Below are positions 1 through 8,154 of a stretch of DNA of 64,000 nt, piece by piece (positions within the stretch are counted from its first letter, which is position 1; every line of letters starts with the position of its first letter). The notes below the pieces were generated by a model that saw only the letters and a program-made list of their open reading frames with translations, made no database searches and was not told where the DNA came from. A program made the position numbers and the translations under genes. The stretch is taken from NCBI GenBank assembly GCA_035695765.1, contig DASRRI010000088.1, positions 1-64,000 of the forward strand, given 5' to 3'. The stretch comes from Dongia_A sp035695765. GTDB taxonomy: Bacteria; Pseudomonadota; Alphaproteobacteria; Dongiales; Dongiaceae.

Positions 1-462
1 CTCAAGGGTCCCTTCGGCTGCCTCAACAATGCGCGCTATGGCATCTCCTGGGGCGCGCTGGGCGCCGCGGAGTTCTGCTGGCACGCCGCGCGGCAATACA
101 CAATCGATCGCAAACAGTTCGGCCGTCCCCTCGCCGCCAACCAGCTAATCCAGAAAAAGCTCGCCGACATGCAGACCGAGATCACCTTGGGCCTGCATGC
201 CTGCCTGCGCCTTGGCCGCCTGAAGGACGAAGGCCGCGCCGCGCCCGAGGCGATCTCGATGCTCAAGCGCAACTCCTGCGGCAAGTCACTGGAGATCGCA
301 CGGGTCGCACGCGACATGCATGGCGGCAACGGTGTCTCCGACGAGTTCCACGTCATCCGTCACGTCATGAATTTGGAGGCGGTGAATACGTACGAAGGCA
401 CGCATGACATCCACGCGCTCATCCTGGGGCGCGCACAAACGGGGATTCAGGCGTTCGTGTGA
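1..462 (+). CDS. gcdH: Glutaryl-CoA dehydrogenase, C-terminal part (cut by window start)
   Basis: This is the last 153 residues of an acyl-CoA dehydrogenase that oxidatively decarboxylates glutaryl-CoA to crotonyl-CoA in lysine and tryptophan breakdown. The frame is open from base 1. GPFGCLNNARYGI and RKQFGRPLAANQL are typical of the GcdH branch, and YEGTHDIHALILGRA near the end carries the glutamate used as catalytic base (residue 132 of the fragment). The start and FAD-domain N-terminus lie outside the window. The call as GcdH rather than another acyl-CoA dehydrogenase rests on these family-specific strings. Confidence 0.93.
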   Translation, partial: LKGPFGCLNNARYGISWGALGAAEFCWHAARQYTIDRKQFGRPLAANQLIQKKLADMQTEITLGLHACLRLGRLKDEGRAAPEAISMLKRNSCGKSLEIARVARDMHGGNGVSDEFHVIRHVMNLEAVNTYEGTHDIHALILGRAQTGIQAFV

Positions 463-529
463 AGATCGCGTTTGACGATCGTCTCGGATAGTTGCGCTCT
501 AACTTCGATCGCCAGGACCGGGGAATGAA

Positions 530-551
530 ACGCGGGCTTTCCAACCCGCGT
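530..551. terminator. Hairpin between convergent gcdH and marR ends
   Basis: The arms ACGCGGG and CCCGCGT pair perfectly around an 8-base loop between two convergent genes. On the minus strand the stem is followed by TTTC, so it best serves the marR-type gene but could stop both transcripts. The T tract is short. Confidence 0.5.
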
Positions 552-572
552 CTTGCAGAGATCAGCCAGAGA

Positions 573-1025
573 TCAGCGCGTGGCGTAGCTCATCGAGGTG
601 CCCCAGAAACGCTCCAGCCGCCGGAGCGTGCCGTTGGCGGTCTCGAGGTCGCCCTGGGTCGCCACTTCTGTCATGCTGCGCACGTGGCGGTCGTACATCT
701 CGTTCATCTTCTGGCAGACGGACTGTGCCTTGGTGGAGAGCTTCACATGTACGGCGCGACGGTCGTGCGGCGAGCGCTCCTGGACCAGATAGCCGTTCTC
801 CACCATCTTCTTGACGTTGTAGGAGACGTTGGAACCCAGGTAATAGCCACGGTTGGTCAATTCGCCGACGGACAGCACGTCCTCGCCGATATTGAACAGG
901 ATCATGGCCTGTACGTTGTTGAGGTCGCGGACGCCCTGGCGATCCAGATCGGCCTTGATGACTTCAAGGCACTCACGGTGCAGGCGCTCCACCAGCGCGA
1001 TCGTTTCCAAATAAGCCTTTTTCAC
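573..1025 (-). CDS. MarR-family winged-helix transcriptional regulator
   Basis: A 150-residue MarR-type regulator, expected to act as a dimer on nearby or distant promoters. The winged-helix part runs over residues 35-105: ALLL-type helix region (MILFNIGEDVLSVGELT), recognition helix GYYLGSNVSYNVKKMVENGYL, and the wing SPHDRRAVHVKLS with the conserved DRR. The GYYLGSNVSYN recognition helix resembles, from memory, the alphaproteobacterial LdtR group, which in other species affects L,D-transpeptidase expression and stress tolerance. The neighbour behind it (valine catabolism) is on the same strand but about 150 bases away, so a regulatory link is only a guess. Confidence 0.88.
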   Translation of the reverse strand: MKKAYLETIALVERLHRECLEVIKADLDRQGVRDLNNVQAMILFNIGEDVLSVGELTNRGYYLGSNVSYNVKKMVENGYLVQERSPHDRRAVHVKLSTKAQSVCQKMNEMYDRHVRSMTEVATQGDLETANGTLRRLERFWGTSMSYATR

Positions 1026-1174
1026 GTGGGTTCCCCTTCGCAGGTAACCGGCAATTTCCTAGCGCCCGGTATGAACGCTCACCTGCAAACCTAGGCATTC
1101 GCTGTAAAAGAATGGTAAATGGCGAGTTATTAAAAAGATGAAAATGGCCAAGGAATTCAATCCCGTCGGCCGCG

Positions 1175-2062
1175 CTACCGCTGCCGGATCGCCTGGATGA
1201 TGGCCGAAAAATCAAGCTCGCCCGACCCTTCCTGGACAAAGCGCTCATAGAGCCGCTTGGCCAGATCGCCCAGTTCGATCGCTTGATTGTGCTTTTCGGC
1301 CGCGTCGGTGGCAAGGCGCAGGTCCTTCAGCATCATCTTGGCCGCGAAGCCAGGCTGGTAGTTCCGGTTGGACGGCGCCGCCGGGACCGGCCCTGGCACT
1401 GGACAATAAGACGTCAGCGACCAGCACTGCCCCGAGGACGTGGAGGAGACGGCGAACAGTTTCTCCGGCGACAGGCCAAGCTGTTCTGCCAGCACGAACG
1501 CTTCCGACACGCCGATCATGCTGATGCCGAGGATGAGGTTGTTGCAGATCTTTGCCGCCTGGCCGGAGCCACCGGCGCCCGTGTGGACGACATTCTTGCC
1601 CATCGCCATCAGGATCGGCCGCACCGCCTCGATCGCGCTCTCTTCGCCGCCGGCCATGAAGGTCAGGGTTCCAGCCTCCGCCCCCGCGGCGCCGCCCGAC
1701 ACGGGCGCGTCAATGAACTGCAGGTTTCGTTTCTTGGCGGCGTCGGCGACTGCGCGGGCACTGTCGACGTCGGTGGTGGAGCAGTCCACCAGCAACGCGC
1801 CGGCCTTGGCGTGCGCCACCACCCCGTCATTGTCGAGATAGGCGACGCGCAGCTCCCGCCCGGAGGGCAGCATGCTGATGATGACGTCGTTGGTCGCCGA
1901 CAGCTCCACGAGGCTCGCCGCCTGTTTCGCGCCGGCAGTGGTCATTGCTTTGGCGTTCTCGGCGCTGGGGTCAAAGATCGTGACCTGATGGCCGGCTTTC
2001 AGCAGATTGCGCGCCATGGGGCCGCCCATATGGCCGACGCCGATGAAACCGATGCTGGGCAT
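1175..2062 (-). CDS. mmsB: 3-hydroxyisobutyrate dehydrogenase
   Basis: A 295-residue NAD-dependent enzyme that oxidises 3-hydroxyisobutyrate to methylmalonate semialdehyde in valine breakdown. The N-terminus GFIGVGHMGGPMARNL is the Rossmann dinucleotide loop, DAPVSGG at 118-124 is the substrate-binding motif, and AAKICNNL gives the catalytic lysine (K171) with N175. It lies 27 bases downstream of the 3-hydroxyisobutyryl-CoA hydrolase gene, which makes its substrate, so the two form a valine-catabolic pair. A GGAGG-like ribosome site precedes the ATG. Other beta-hydroxyacid dehydrogenases share this fold, but the neighbour supports the specific call. Confidence 0.92.
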   Translation of the reverse strand: MPSIGFIGVGHMGGPMARNLLKAGHQVTIFDPSAENAKAMTTAGAKQAASLVELSATNDVIISMLPSGRELRVAYLDNDGVVAHAKAGALLVDCSTTDVDSARAVADAAKKRNLQFIDAPVSGGAAGAEAGTLTFMAGGEESAIEAVRPILMAMGKNVVHTGAGGSGQAAKICNNLILGISMIGVSEAFVLAEQLGLSPEKLFAVSSTSSGQCWSLTSYCPVPGPVPAAPSNRNYQPGFAAKMMLKDLRLATDAAEKHNQAIELGDLAKRLYERFVQEGSGELDFSAIIQAIRQR

Positions 2063-2089
2063 GGTTCTGCCTCCTCCAGGGCCGCCGGA

Positions 2090-3109
2090 TCAGGAAAGCT
2101 TCAGATCCAGGTCCGGCTGATCCGGCAGTTTCGCAAAATACCGGTTAACAATCGCTTCCGAAACCTCCGATCGGGTCGCTGGGTTCCACTTGGGCGCGTT
2201 ATTCCGGTCGATCAACACCGCCCGCACACCTTCAAAGAACTCCGTGCCGGCCATCATGTGCCGGCTGATGCGCCAGTTCTCCTTGAGCACGTCGGCCAGG
2301 TTCTTGCCGCGCATGCGCCGCATATGCTCGAACGTCACCTTGAGGCTGGTCGGCGAGCCGCGGCGCAGCAGATTGAGGCTGTCCTGCGAGCCCGGATCAC
2401 TACGATTCTCCAGCGCGGTGATGATCGCGTCGACCGAATTGAGGCCGAAGCAGACGTCGATCGCCGGTTGCAGCTTGGCGATGTCGGCTCCCGGCGTTCC
2501 GACGTTACTGATGGACAGCATCTCTGGCATCAGGCGGGACAGACGTTGGGACGGGATCGTGTGGGTGACGAGGTTGCAGTGATGGAGCCCCGGCGTGCGC
2601 AGCCGCAAGCCCGTCAGAGCCAGGAACATGCCCAGCTCGCCTGGGCAGCGCTGCAGAAAGTGGGCCGCGCCAATATCCGGATAAAGCCCGATCGTGCATT
2701 CCGGCAGAGAGAACAGCGCTCGCTCGCTCGCCACCCGGATCGGCGCGTTCAAGCCGATGCCCGCCCCGCCTCCCATGGTGATGCCGTCCATCACCGCGAT
2801 CAGCTGCTTCGGATAGGTCGCGATCCGGAAGTCCAGGCGATACTCGTGCCAAAAGAATTCGGACAGCAATTTGCTGCCGCCGTTCTGTTTCGCGTCATAG
2901 AGCGCGCGGATATCGCCACCGGCGCAGAACACTCGGTCGCCGGCGCCGTAGATCATGACGGCGCGGATCGCCTTGTCCGCCGCCCATTCCGCCAGCTTCT
3001 CGTCAAGCGCGCGGATCATGTCGAGCGTCAGGGCGTTCATCTGTTGCGGCCGGTTGAGCGTGGCCCTGCCGACCCCGTCGGCGATCTCAAACAGCACATC
3101 GGTGAACAC
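2090..3109 (-). CDS. 3-hydroxyisobutyryl-CoA hydrolase (crotonase family)
   Basis: A 339-residue crotonase-fold thioesterase that releases 3-hydroxyisobutyrate from its CoA ester in valine catabolism. Visible motifs are the first oxyanion-hole string CAGGDIRALY, the second one MGGGAGIGLNAPIRVASE, and SLPECTIGLYPDIGAAHFL with the Glu and Asp characteristic of hydrolases of this branch rather than plain enoyl-CoA hydratases. The length of about 340 residues also fits the HIBCH group. The predicted start is GTG. It is the first gene of a two-gene operon with mmsB. Confidence 0.9.
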   Translation of the reverse strand: MFTDVLFEIADGVGRATLNRPQQMNALTLDMIRALDEKLAEWAADKAIRAVMIYGAGDRVFCAGGDIRALYDAKQNGGSKLLSEFFWHEYRLDFRIATYPKQLIAVMDGITMGGGAGIGLNAPIRVASERALFSLPECTIGLYPDIGAAHFLQRCPGELGMFLALTGLRLRTPGLHHCNLVTHTIPSQRLSRLMPEMLSISNVGTPGADIAKLQPAIDVCFGLNSVDAIITALENRSDPGSQDSLNLLRRGSPTSLKVTFEHMRRMRGKNLADVLKENWRISRHMMAGTEFFEGVRAVLIDRNNAPKWNPATRSEVSEAIVNRYFAKLPDQPDLDLKLS

Positions 3110-3183
3110 GGGACGGCCTCCGCACAGTTGATCGGCCGCTTCTTGAGCCAGGACAGCGCCAGCGTCAAGCGTATGCAGTCTGC

Positions 3184-3212
3184 TTGACAGCTGCGCCCCA
3201 CACCTGCCACAA
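3184..3212 (+). promoter_or_regulatory. Candidate sigma-70 promoter for a small RNA
   Basis: A perfect -35 hexamer TTGACA sits at 3184-3189. A weak -10 (CCACAA or CACAAA) follows at 17-18 bases spacing, as is common in alphaproteobacteria. It points rightward into a 100-base stretch that ends in a strong intrinsic terminator and contains no coding sequence. Confidence 0.45.
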
Positions 3213-3213
3213 A

Positions 3214-3310
3214 CAAGCCGCGCCGATTTGAACCTCAGCTTGCGGGCGCGTTACAAATGCAGCTAAAGCGTGGGCCGAGCCGCCCAGCTTTTCGCTGAGG
3301 CGGTTTTTCT
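3214..3310 (+). ncRNA. Probable trans-acting small RNA (possibly suhB/MmgR family)
   Basis: About 95 bases between a TTGACA promoter and an intrinsic terminator, with no convincing reading frame. The first hairpin is CGCGCC (3219-3224) paired with GGCGCG (3245-3250). A single-stranded stretch around GTTACAAATGCAGCTAAAGCG follows, then the terminator hairpin. From memory this middle stretch resembles the conserved part of the alphaproteobacterial suhB/MmgR (alpha-r8) RNA family, but I could not align it. The next gene (OsmC-like) starts 130 bases beyond, so a leader transcript ended by attenuation is the alternative. Confidence 0.5.
3279..3310 (+). terminator. Intrinsic terminator of the small RNA
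   Basis: CCGCC (3280-3284) pairs with GGCGG (3299-3303), and CAGC with GCTG inside, with one bulged A. The stem is followed by TTTTTCTGTTTT. The T tract is on the plus strand only, so it ends a rightward transcript, and there is no rightward gene upstream of it in this intergenic gap. Confidence 0.8.
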
Positions 3311-3441
3311 GTTTTGGCGTCTTCGCGCGTCGAGGGCGCCCGCGGGATTTGAGGGGCAGCTTGCACCGCGTCACCAATGCTAAAGCGCTGAAGGCGAAAG
3401 CCCTCTGCCCCAACCTTCGGGCAAAAGGAGGGCCCGTCACG

Positions 3442-3912
3442 ATGACCACTACATCCGACACCCGCATCGCGGCGCAGCAGCAATGGCTGGCCGCCAATCC
3501 GGATCAGGGCAAGACCACCTTGCGTGCCGACAGCGGCAATTATGCCGGCCCGCAGAATCCAGACCTTGAGCCGACCCTGCGCGTTCTGCAGGCACTCGCG
3601 CAGTGCCATGAGCAGACCTATCGCCTTTATGCCGAGGCTTTGGGCATTCCCCTGCAGGGCGTGCAGGTGCGGCTGCAGGCTGCGCTCGATCTGCGCGGGC
3701 TGTATGCCGCCGCCGACCGGATCCGCGCTGGCTTCAGCAACCTTCACGCAACTGTCGAGATTTCCTCGCCTGCCGATATCTATGAGATCGAGCGGCTGCG
3801 GGTTACAGTCGAGCGCCACGCACCGGTCCTGGACATTGTCCGGAACCCGACGCCGGTTAGGGTCGAACTGGTCTTGACGCACACCAACGACGTCGCGCCG
3901 ATCGCGGCCTAG
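3442..3912 (+). CDS. OsmC-family protein lacking the second conserved cysteine
   Basis: A 156-residue protein with the OsmC fold pattern: LRVLQALAQCHEQTYRLYAEALGI (C55 on the central helix), DLRGLY, then ISSPADIYEIERLRVTVERHAPVLDIV. Active OsmC/Ohr peroxiredoxins use two cysteines, the second within a CPV string. Here the equivalent reads HAPV (A127), so classical thiol peroxidase activity is doubtful. The start at 3442 is chosen because AAAGGAG lies 12 bases upstream; the open frame extends further but without homology. It lies 66 bases ahead of hemB on the same strand. Confidence 0.8.
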   Translation: MTTTSDTRIAAQQQWLAANPDQGKTTLRADSGNYAGPQNPDLEPTLRVLQALAQCHEQTYRLYAEALGIPLQGVQVRLQAALDLRGLYAAADRIRAGFSNLHATVEISSPADIYEIERLRVTVERHAPVLDIVRNPTPVRVELVLTHTNDVAPIAA

Positions 3913-3978
3913 GGGGACGATGGAGCCTTTCGCTTCCGCGCGGCGATTTGTTACAGTGTCGCGCATCAGATCTGAGGA

Positions 3979-5037
3979 ATGCGCGCCATGGAACATCGTC
4001 GCCACAAAGCGGCCAGCAAAGTGGAAATTTCGCCGGAACGAAGCCCGACCGGCCAGTTCCCGCGCGTGCGCATGCGCCGCAACCGGCAATCCGATTGGTC
4101 GCGCCGCCTGGTGCGCGAGACCAATCTCAGCGTCAATGACCTGATCTGGCCGGTCTTCATCAAGGAAGGCGGGACGAAACGCGAAGCGGTGCCCGCCATG
4201 CCCGGTGTTTCCCGCCTTACCATCCCTGCTCTGCTGGCAGCTGCGGAGCAGGCAGCGAGTCTTGGCATCCCCGCCATCGCCTTGTTCCCGGTGATCCCCA
4301 AGGAGAAGAAGACCGAGCAGGCAGAAGAAGCCTGGCGCGCCGACAATCTGTGCAACCGCGCGGTCCGTGCGCTCAAGAAGGCGGTGCCGGAGATCGGCGT
4401 GATGTGCGACGTCGCGCTCGACCCCTACACGTCGCACGGCCACGACGGCGTGATGAAAGGCGATCGCATCCTCAATGACGAAACCCTCGATGCCCTGTGC
4501 AAGCAGGCGCTGGCGCAGGCCGAAGCCGGCGCGGATATCGTCGCGCCGTCCGACATGATGGATGGCCGCATCGGCCGCATCCGTGATGCCTTGGACGCCG
4601 AGGAGCATCAGGGCACGCTCATCATGTCCTATGCGGCGAAATACGCCTCCGCCTTCTATGGGCCGTTCCGTGAGGCGGTCGGCTCCAAAGCCGCGCTCGG
4701 CAAGGGTGACAAGCGCACCTATCAGATGGATTTCGGCAACAGCGATGAGGCGATCCGCGAATGCGCCCTCGATGTCGCCGAAGGCGCCGACATGCTGATG
4801 GTGAAGCCTGGCATGCCCTATCTCGATGTGCTGCATCGCGCGAAACAGGCGTTCCGCCTGCCGACCTATGCCTACCAAGTCAGCGGCGAATATTCGATGA
4901 TCAAGGCCGCCGCGCAGAACGGCTGGCTGGATCACGACCGCGCTATGATGGAAAGCCTACATTGCTTCAAGCGCGCCGGCGCCGACGGCATCCTCACCTA
5001 CTTCGCGATCGAGGCGGCGCAGAAGCTGCGCGGCTAG
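3979..5037 (+). CDS. hemB: Delta-aminolevulinic acid dehydratase (porphobilinogen synthase)
   Basis: A 352-residue cytoplasmic enzyme joining two 5-aminolevulinate molecules into porphobilinogen for heme synthesis. The two Schiff-base lysines are visible as SYAAKYAS (K221) and LMVKPGMP (K276). The metal site reads CDVALDPYTSHGHDG from C143: the zinc-type enzymes have three cysteines here, while this Asp-rich form is the magnesium/potassium type known from Bradyrhizobium and Pseudomonas. An alternative ATG lies at 3988. Its end overlaps the convergent hydrolase gene by four bases. Confidence 0.97.
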   Translation: MRAMEHRRHKAASKVEISPERSPTGQFPRVRMRRNRQSDWSRRLVRETNLSVNDLIWPVFIKEGGTKREAVPAMPGVSRLTIPALLAAAEQAASLGIPAIALFPVIPKEKKTEQAEEAWRADNLCNRAVRALKKAVPEIGVMCDVALDPYTSHGHDGVMKGDRILNDETLDALCKQALAQAEAGADIVAPSDMMDGRIGRIRDALDAEEHQGTLIMSYAAKYASAFYGPFREAVGSKAALGKGDKRTYQMDFGNSDEAIRECALDVAEGADMLMVKPGMPYLDVLHRAKQAFRLPTYAYQVSGEYSMIKAAAQNGWLDHDRAMMESLHCFKRAGADGILTYFAIEAAQKLRG

Positions 5038-5969
5038 GTCGCTGCAAAAAACCGCAGCGCTACCTCGTCGTGCCACGGCCGCCTCAGGCCGAGCGCATGA
5101 AAGCCCACGTGGCCGCCCGACCAAAGCATCAACAAGCGGACCTGCTTCAACTGGCCCCACGCGATGGCGCGAAAGGCGGCGGACGGGATCCACGGATCGT
5201 CAGCGGCATGGATGATCAGGGTCGGCGTGCGGATCGCGCCCAGATGCGGCGCCGACGAGCACTGCGCATAGTAATCGAGTGCGTCGCGGAAGCCATGCGC
5301 TGGCGCTACCACCCGGTTGTCGAACTCCAGAATTGAGGCGACATCCGGCGGGCACGGCCGCTCCTCGCGCATGCGCGCCAGCAGATACTGGTGATAACGG
5401 CGGTTGCGGTTGGCGGCGACGCGCTGCTGCGTGGCGTGAAGGTCGATCGGCGGCGAGACCGCGATCGCCGCGCGCAAATGCGAGACGCTGCCGCGCTCCG
5501 CCAGGTATTTGAGCAGCACGTTGGCACCGAGCGAGTAGCCGATCGCGGCCAGCCCATTGGCCGCCAGGGCGCCGTCCATGCTGCCGATAACGGCGAACAG
5601 ATCGTCGGTGCGTCCGGCGTGATAGAACGACCGCGTCTTGCCGAGCGTTGGACCGGCCCCGCGCCAGTTGAGGCGCAACACCGGATAGCCGGCGCCCAGC
5701 ATCGAGCGCGTGGTCATGCGCATGTAGGAGCTGTCCTGGTCGCCGGTCAGGCCGTGGAGCAACAGTACCAGCGGCCGGCCAAACCCATCGATTGGCCGGT
5801 GAAGAACGCCGACCAGCTCGTCGCCCGTTCCATCTTTCACGGCAAAGCGCACCTCTTCGCCCGGCCAGGGCGCCAGGATGTCGCCGGGCGGGCGCAGGTA
5901 GTTGCGCAATGTCTGCAGGTCGCCACCGATCCAGGGCGGCAGCGGCACAAAGCTGGGGACCTTGATCAT
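5034..5969 (-). CDS. Alpha/beta hydrolase, YheT family
   Basis: A 311-residue serine hydrolase of the YheT group. The nucleophile elbow GYSLGAN places Ser at 147, HGLTGDQDSSY is the oxyanion-hole region, AADDPWIP holds the acid and GGHVGF the histidine. LRLNWRGAG is typical of the family. Substrates of bacterial YheT proteins are not well defined. The ATG at 5969 is chosen because it forms an ATGA overlap with the stop of the next hydrolase gene, showing translational coupling; an in-frame ATG at 5987 is less likely. The stop overlaps the convergent hemB stop. Confidence 0.86.
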   Translation of the reverse strand: MIKVPSFVPLPPWIGGDLQTLRNYLRPPGDILAPWPGEEVRFAVKDGTGDELVGVLHRPIDGFGRPLVLLLHGLTGDQDSSYMRMTTRSMLGAGYPVLRLNWRGAGPTLGKTRSFYHAGRTDDLFAVIGSMDGALAANGLAAIGYSLGANVLLKYLAERGSVSHLRAAIAVSPPIDLHATQQRVAANRNRRYHQYLLARMREERPCPPDVASILEFDNRVVAPAHGFRDALDYYAQCSSAPHLGAIRTPTLIIHAADDPWIPSAAFRAIAWGQLKQVRLLMLWSGGHVGFHALGLRRPWHDEVALRFFAAT

Positions 5970-6820
5970 GATCGCTCGGCGATCCAACTCTCAATCAAGG
6001 CGATTTGTTCCTCCGCCATCAAGGCCGGAGCATGCCCGATGCCGGAAAACTCCACGATCCGGGCGCGTGGCCCACGCTCCGTCATCGCTTGTGCCGTCGC
6101 GGCCGACAGCAGATCGGATTCGGCGCCTCGGAACACCAGGGTTGGAATGGCGATGCGATCCCAGAACGCCCACAGATCGACATCCGTGACGCCCTTTTTC
6201 ACGTTCTCTGCAATCGCCGGGTCATAGGCAAGCCCGTATGTGCCGTCCGGCAATATACGGTGACCATAACGTACCAGATGCCCCCACTGTTCCTCGGTCA
6301 GGGGACCGAACGGCGCGTGCACCTTGCGCATGTTGCGCTCGAACGCTTCCAGCGAGGAGAAGCGGTTCTCCAGTCCGACATAATCCGCGATGCGCTGCAA
6401 AGCCGCCTTTGGGATGATCGGGCCGACATCGTTCATGAACAGTGACGCGAGCGGCGTATTTGGCAGCGCCGCCAGGAACATGCCGATCAGACCGCCCATC
6501 GAGGTCCCGATCCAGTGCACGCGCTCAATATCGAGCCGCGCAATCAGGGCGGTGATGTCCGCCTGGTACTGTGCATAAGTGTAGTGCGCCGGGTCTTTCA
6601 GCCACGCGCTCCCGCCACGGCCAACGACGTCGACCGTAATCACCCGGTGGTGCCGTGCGAGCCGCTCCGCCAGGCTGTCGAAGTCGTGGGCATTGCGGGT
6701 CAGGCCGTGCACGCACAGTACAGCCGGCCGGCCGTCATTCGCGCCCCACTCCAGATAGCGGACGCGGTGGAAGCCGGTTGGGCTGAGACCGAGGAAGTGG
6801 TGTTTGGTGAAGCCGGTCAT
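5966..6820 (-). CDS. Alpha/beta hydrolase
   Basis: A 284-residue alpha/beta hydrolase with HGLTRNAHDFD as oxyanion region, GTSMGG (S107) as nucleophile elbow, an acidic residue in AESDLLS and the histidine in GIGHAPAL. No signal peptide is seen, so it should be cytoplasmic. It sits directly upstream of, and overlaps, the YheT-type hydrolase, so the two are co-translated. The sequence resembles esterase or epoxide-hydrolase-like members, but no substrate can be named. Confidence 0.83.
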   Translation of the reverse strand: MTGFTKHHFLGLSPTGFHRVRYLEWGANDGRPAVLCVHGLTRNAHDFDSLAERLARHHRVITVDVVGRGGSAWLKDPAHYTYAQYQADITALIARLDIERVHWIGTSMGGLIGMFLAALPNTPLASLFMNDVGPIIPKAALQRIADYVGLENRFSSLEAFERNMRKVHAPFGPLTEEQWGHLVRYGHRILPDGTYGLAYDPAIAENVKKGVTDVDLWAFWDRIAIPTLVFRGAESDLLSAATAQAMTERGPRARIVEFSGIGHAPALMAEEQIALIESWIAERS

Positions 6821-6875
6821 CCGCTCAACATGTTATGTAGGGGCCTCTCTGAGATCACGCAGATCGATAGCCGCA

Positions 6876-8027
6876 TCACGCCACGTGCCCGATCGGGTGG
6901 TCATGCACGGTGATCCAGGTATCGGTGTAGAAGCCGTTGAAGCGCGTTGAATTGGCGTTGGAATAAGCACCGAGGCAATCGATCTCGATCCAGTCGCCCT
7001 CCTCGATATCCGCCGGCAACGGTGTCTTGTAGGGGAGAATGTCCAATGAATCGCAGGTGGGGCCGGAGAGCGAGAAATCGGCGAACTCACGCGACGGCTC
7101 GCCCTTCAGCCGCCACATGCGTGCCGGCAGCTTCACGCCGCCCTGCACCGTCTCACTGAGGGCGCCGTAGATGCCGTCATTGATATAGAGCTTGTCGTCC
7201 TTGCGCAGCTGTACTTGGGTGATGAGCGAGACCCCGGCGGCGACCAGCGCCCGGCCCGGCTCGCACATCAATACGCAATCGCGCCGCAGCTTGATGCGCT
7301 TCGCGCCCTCTTCGATCACATGCATGTAATCCTCGAGCGGCGGCATGTTGGTGCCGAGATACTTGGCTGGAAAACCGCCACCGATATCGAGACCATGGAT
7401 GTCGATCTTGGCCTTCTCGACCACCTGCCCCGCCAGCTCGATCGCCTTGCCGTAAGCGTCGGGGCTCAGGCATTGCGAGCCGACATGGAACGCGATGCCG
7501 ACCTGGCAGCCGTGCGACTTCGCTTCCCTGAGCATCGCCGCGGCCTGGTCCAGCTCCGCGCCGAACTTGCTGGCGAGGTGATAGAATGTGCCTTCGACCG
7601 GCGGCGTGGCGATGCGGACGAAAATCGTCAGGCCCGCGCCGCCATCGGTCTCATCCAGGATCTTTTCCAGCTCCTTCGGATGGTCGACCACGTAATTATC
7701 GATGTTATAGACCCGCGACGACGTGCCGATCACGGTCCGGCCCTTGACCGGGTGCATAAAATAGCAGGCGGCGTCTGGCAGGCTCTCGCGCACCAAGGCG
7801 ATCTCGGGCAGGGAGGCGGTGTCGAAGTGGCGGATGCCGGCCTCGTAGAGCGCGCGCAAGACCAGCGGATGGGGATTGCATTTTACGGCATAGAGCACGC
7901 GGCCCGGGAACAGCTCCAGGAACCGCCGGGCGGTCGCGGTGATCACATGGGGGCGAAGGCAGTAGACTGGATAGCTCGGCGTCAAAGCTTTCAGCATGGC
8001 CGGAACGTCGGCGAACTCCCTGGACAT
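6876..8027 (-). CDS. Fold III ornithine (or lysine/ornithine) decarboxylase
   Basis: A 383-residue PLP enzyme of the alanine-racemase-fold decarboxylases, which makes putrescine from ornithine. The PLP lysine is in YAVKCN (K49), with HVGSQC, GGGFPAKYLG and CEPGRALVAAG following, and the C-terminal GPTCDSLD gives catalytic C325, diagnostic of ODC rather than diaminopimelate decarboxylase. Length matches bacterial fold III ODCs. Some alphaproteobacterial members act on both lysine and ornithine, which cannot be told from sequence here. It stands alone but fits the polyamine transport genes further on. Confidence 0.88.
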   Translation of the reverse strand: MSREFADVPAMLKALTPSYPVYCLRPHVITATARRFLELFPGRVLYAVKCNPHPLVLRALYEAGIRHFDTASLPEIALVRESLPDAACYFMHPVKGRTVIGTSSRVYNIDNYVVDHPKELEKILDETDGGAGLTIFVRIATPPVEGTFYHLASKFGAELDQAAAMLREAKSHGCQVGIAFHVGSQCLSPDAYGKAIELAGQVVEKAKIDIHGLDIGGGFPAKYLGTNMPPLEDYMHVIEEGAKRIKLRRDCVLMCEPGRALVAAGVSLITQVQLRKDDKLYINDGIYGALSETVQGGVKLPARMWRLKGEPSREFADFSLSGPTCDSLDILPYKTPLPADIEEGDWIEIDCLGAYSNANSTRFNGFYTDTWITVHDHPIGHVA

Positions 8028-8154
8028 TCGTGCTCCTCTCCGGCCGTCTTATTGCGCGCTTTTTAGCGGAACAGCCCCGGCTTGTCGATGCAAGCGGACT
8101 GGCTTCGGGCGCGCGATTCCGATATGAACCGACAGGGGAGGATTTCTGACCAGC

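Noticed and set aside
1283..3187. A 634-codon open frame on the plus strand
   Set aside because: It is antisense to the clear 3-hydroxyisobutyrate dehydrogenase and 3-hydroxyisobutyryl-CoA hydrolase genes. Its Arg/His/Gly-rich composition is that of GC-driven shadow frames.
3235..4935. A 566-codon open frame on the minus strand
   Set aside because: It lies opposite the OsmC-like gene and hemB and has no recognisable domain; high GC keeps it open.
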